Positions 62,180 through 64,000 of a stretch of 64,000 nucleotides of DNA are shown here, one piece after another. Source of the DNA: Arion vulgaris (lineage: Eukaryota > Mollusca > Gastropoda > Stylommatophora > Arionidae); assembly GCA_020796225.1 (NCBI GenBank), contig CM036754.1, positions 43,646,420 through 43,710,419 on the forward strand, written 5' to 3'. Within the stretch, counting starts at the first letter, position 1, and each line of letters starts with the position of its first letter. The notes under the pieces were generated by a model. The model was given only the letters and a program-made list of their open reading frames with translations, did not search any database and had not been told where the DNA came from. A program made the translations under genes and the position numbers.

Positions 62180-62335
62180 ACAAATAAACAGATACAGGTA
62201 TTAAGAGCTTCCGAAAAACAAATAGACAAACACGGGACTCGAACCACTTACCCTAGTCCTTACGACACCAATCGCCTAGCCTAGCATGCTAGCAATACGA
62301 GCGTCCTTACGTACACAACCAATGAGCCACCATCT
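62180..62335 (-). mobile_element. SINE-E, minus strand
   Basis: Minus strand: TGGCTCATTGGTTGTGTACG (A box), AGGCGATTGGTGTCGTAAGG, AGTGGTTCGAGTCCCGTG (B box), then TTTGTCTATTTGTTTTTCGG. Best-preserved tRNA-like head of this family. Confidence 0.75.
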
Positions 62336-62479
62336 GTTGTTATGAATGTTCCCAGATATTTGAATCGATGGACTTGTTTCAGTGTTGTGTTATTTATTTT
62401 GATATTACATTAACGTCATAACACAAAGTGTATAACCACAGCAGAGTTAGTAACTTGATACACATGGCTAAAACACGCC

Positions 62480-62565
62480 ACACACGCATGCACACAACAC
62501 ACGCACGCACACAACACACGCACGCACACAACACACGCACGCACACAACACACGCACATCCACAC
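62480..62565. repeat. 17-bp ACAC/GCACG microsatellite
   Basis: CACACAACACACGCACG repeated about five times. Confidence 0.9.
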
Positions 62566-62579
62566 AGCCTCCCCATTAG

Positions 62580-63095
62580 GCATTGATGTGGTAATTTATG
62601 TAATCCTCGAACGTCATAGTCGTTGTGAATATGTTATTGAAGGCTACCTTTTGTAATTCATTAACTCTGATTGCCTCCAGTGTGAACAATCAGATCTGAC
62701 AACATGATACAGTGTAACTAAGTAGATGTGGTACTGGAAAATTCGGTTTTTATGTCTATGAAATCTTACAATTGCCTAGTAACGAGATTCTTGAAAATGC
62801 TTCTACACGGCCTCTCCAATAGAAGCTCCACCGTCTTTTGCTGCCTTCGGCGCAGTATTACATATTAGAGATACTCAACGCATTTCATCCACCATTCTAT
62901 GTATTGTAGTTATTTTTTGTATCTTCCTTTCCTTCTTCCTATTTCGGTGTCCAAGCGATGTTTCTTCTTGCAGATGTGTCCGGGTTCATGACTTCCTACA
63001 TGTGCTAGATATTTCCTCTCATTTTAAAGAACATTTTTCGTAATTTCTATAACGGTTTCTAAGAGATGTCTATCGTTTTATTCTTTGATCAAATA
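62580..63095. other. Intergenic, nothing recognised
   Basis: No gene or recurring repeat recognised. Confidence 0.45.
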
Positions 63096-63099
63096 TCTG

Positions 63100-63625
63100 A
63101 GTGGTTACCGGGGCCCAAATTTGGGGTGTAAAGAATAGAACCACTGTTACTTGCCACGCATGTTGTAAGAGGCAACTAAGGAGGTTTGACTGAAATCGGA
63201 TGCACATGTCCGCTAGGGACTGCTAACCCGAAACAAATGCTTGCAGAAAACGAATGCACCAGGCCGTAAGGCGAATAGCATGGTGCAACGACTCCTCACA
63301 ATGAGGAATGAGATAACGGATTCTACGGTCGCCAATCTGCCTCGGAGATTTAGCAAGGCAATAAGAATGTCAGACCTACCATCACGAGGGTGGCCAAAAC
63401 TTACTGCGAGAAGAGGTCGCCACAAATGGGGAAGCAGAAATCATAAGAATTATATCCAACAGAACTGCCCACAGTATGCAGACTTGAGAAGAAAGAGGTG
63501 GCCCACTTACACCATCGTCCAAGACAAACTGTATGGCGTTGCTGATAATCTGAGGCAGACGGTTGCTTTATTAGAGAATCCGAAATCCCAATCTAGTGAG
63601 AACGCAGACGAAGAAAGAAGTATAA
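63100..63625 (+). mobile_element. SINE-D, + strand
   Basis: Starts CTGAGTGGTTACCGGGGCCC, passes CACGCATGTTGTAAGAGGCA, GGCCGTAAGGCGAATAGCAT, CGGTCGCCAATCTGCC, AAGAGGTGGCCCAC and CGCAGACGAAGAAAGAAG at the tail. It is longer than SINE-B and SINE-C. A 151-codon ORF (63241-63696) crosses it and runs into unique DNA; the antisense copy at 22074-22590 does not keep that frame, so I do not call it a gene. Confidence 0.85.
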
Positions 63626-63704
63626 TATACAGACCACGAATGATGAAAGGTAGGCAGTATGTGAGCATCTTTCTTGATTGTTCTCCACCATTCTGATCCA
63701 TTAT

Positions 63705-63945
63705 TGTGTGTCAACATTAGAAAAATCCTGCGATATCATTCGTTCACTATAACATTAGAAAAATAAGACGATATCATTGGTTTATTACAACATTAGAAAA
63801 ATCCTGCGATATCATTGGTTTATTACAACATTAGAAAAATCCTGCGATATCATTGGTGTATTACAACATTAGAAAAACCCTGCAATATCATTGGTTTATT
63901 ACAACATTAGAAAAACCCTGCGATAACATTGATTCACTACAACCA
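63705..63945. repeat. 38-bp minisatellite, about 6 copies
   Basis: Unit CATTAGAAAAATCCTGCGAT followed by ATCATTGGTTTATTACAA; begins about 80 bases after the SINE-D tail. Confidence 0.95.
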
Positions 63946-64000
63946 ATGGGAGACACTTTAAATAACATGCAAGATTACTACTCGACAAGACGCTTCGTGA

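Noticed and set aside
63241..63696. 151-codon ORF as a candidate gene
   Set aside because: Mostly SINE-D sequence; the homologous stretch at 22074-22590 does not keep the frame, so no selection on the protein is visible.

Overview
The window is eukaryotic DNA: AT-rich, crowded with interspersed repeats, and with very little coding content. It carries one gene I can assemble with confidence, a five-exon DESI2 (PPPDE-family desumoylating/deubiquitinating isopeptidase) gene on the + strand, CDS 5966-21830, encoding 175 residues. The intron-exon structure, the many tRNA-derived SINEs, the APE-type and RNase H-bearing LINE fragments and the many minisatellite arrays point to an invertebrate animal. 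A mollusc-like lophotrochozoan is my best guess, but nothing in the window proves the phylum.

Layout. 1-5700: a 60-bp tandem array, decayed LINE remains on both strands (586-2030, 2035-2600, 5290-5676), an exon-like stretch of unknown origin (3371-3520), a hAT MITE inside a TA microsatellite, and AT-rich filler. 5700-22140: DESI2. Its introns hold several SINE families, a 595-bp direct duplication, 63-bp and 27-bp arrays, and a 66-bp triplication that copies the acceptor of exon 2. Intron 2 carries a 2.19-kb hAT-like element filled with about 45 copies of a 43-bp satellite. 22070-38700: intergenic repeats (SINEs, LINE tails, arrays of 132, 42/61 and 48 bp). 39000-50600: LINE fragments, a 252-bp hAT MITE with an exact 8-bp target duplication beside a decayed hAT transposase C-terminus, the longest LINE copy in the window (about 45160-47830), and a nested cluster of LINE-in-LINE plus SINE-in-LINE. 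50600-58400: more SINEs and LINE tails, including a hAT MITE sitting exactly in the A box of a tRNA-derived SINE. 58400-64000: three arrays, the largest (67-bp unit, about 30 copies) derived from LINE reverse-transcriptase coding sequence, then an inverted LINE fragment and a SINE.

DESI2 is the only gene for which function can be read: catalytic His29 and Cys107 are both present with their family context, so it should be an active cysteine isopeptidase. Everything else is mobile or tandemly repeated DNA, mostly broken. SINE families are given letters (A-J, plus repeat K) local to this report; B, C and D share a core segment. Repeat edges are approximate to about 10-20 bases unless a target-site duplication fixes them. 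No prokaryotic features, CRISPR arrays, rRNA or intact tRNA genes were seen.
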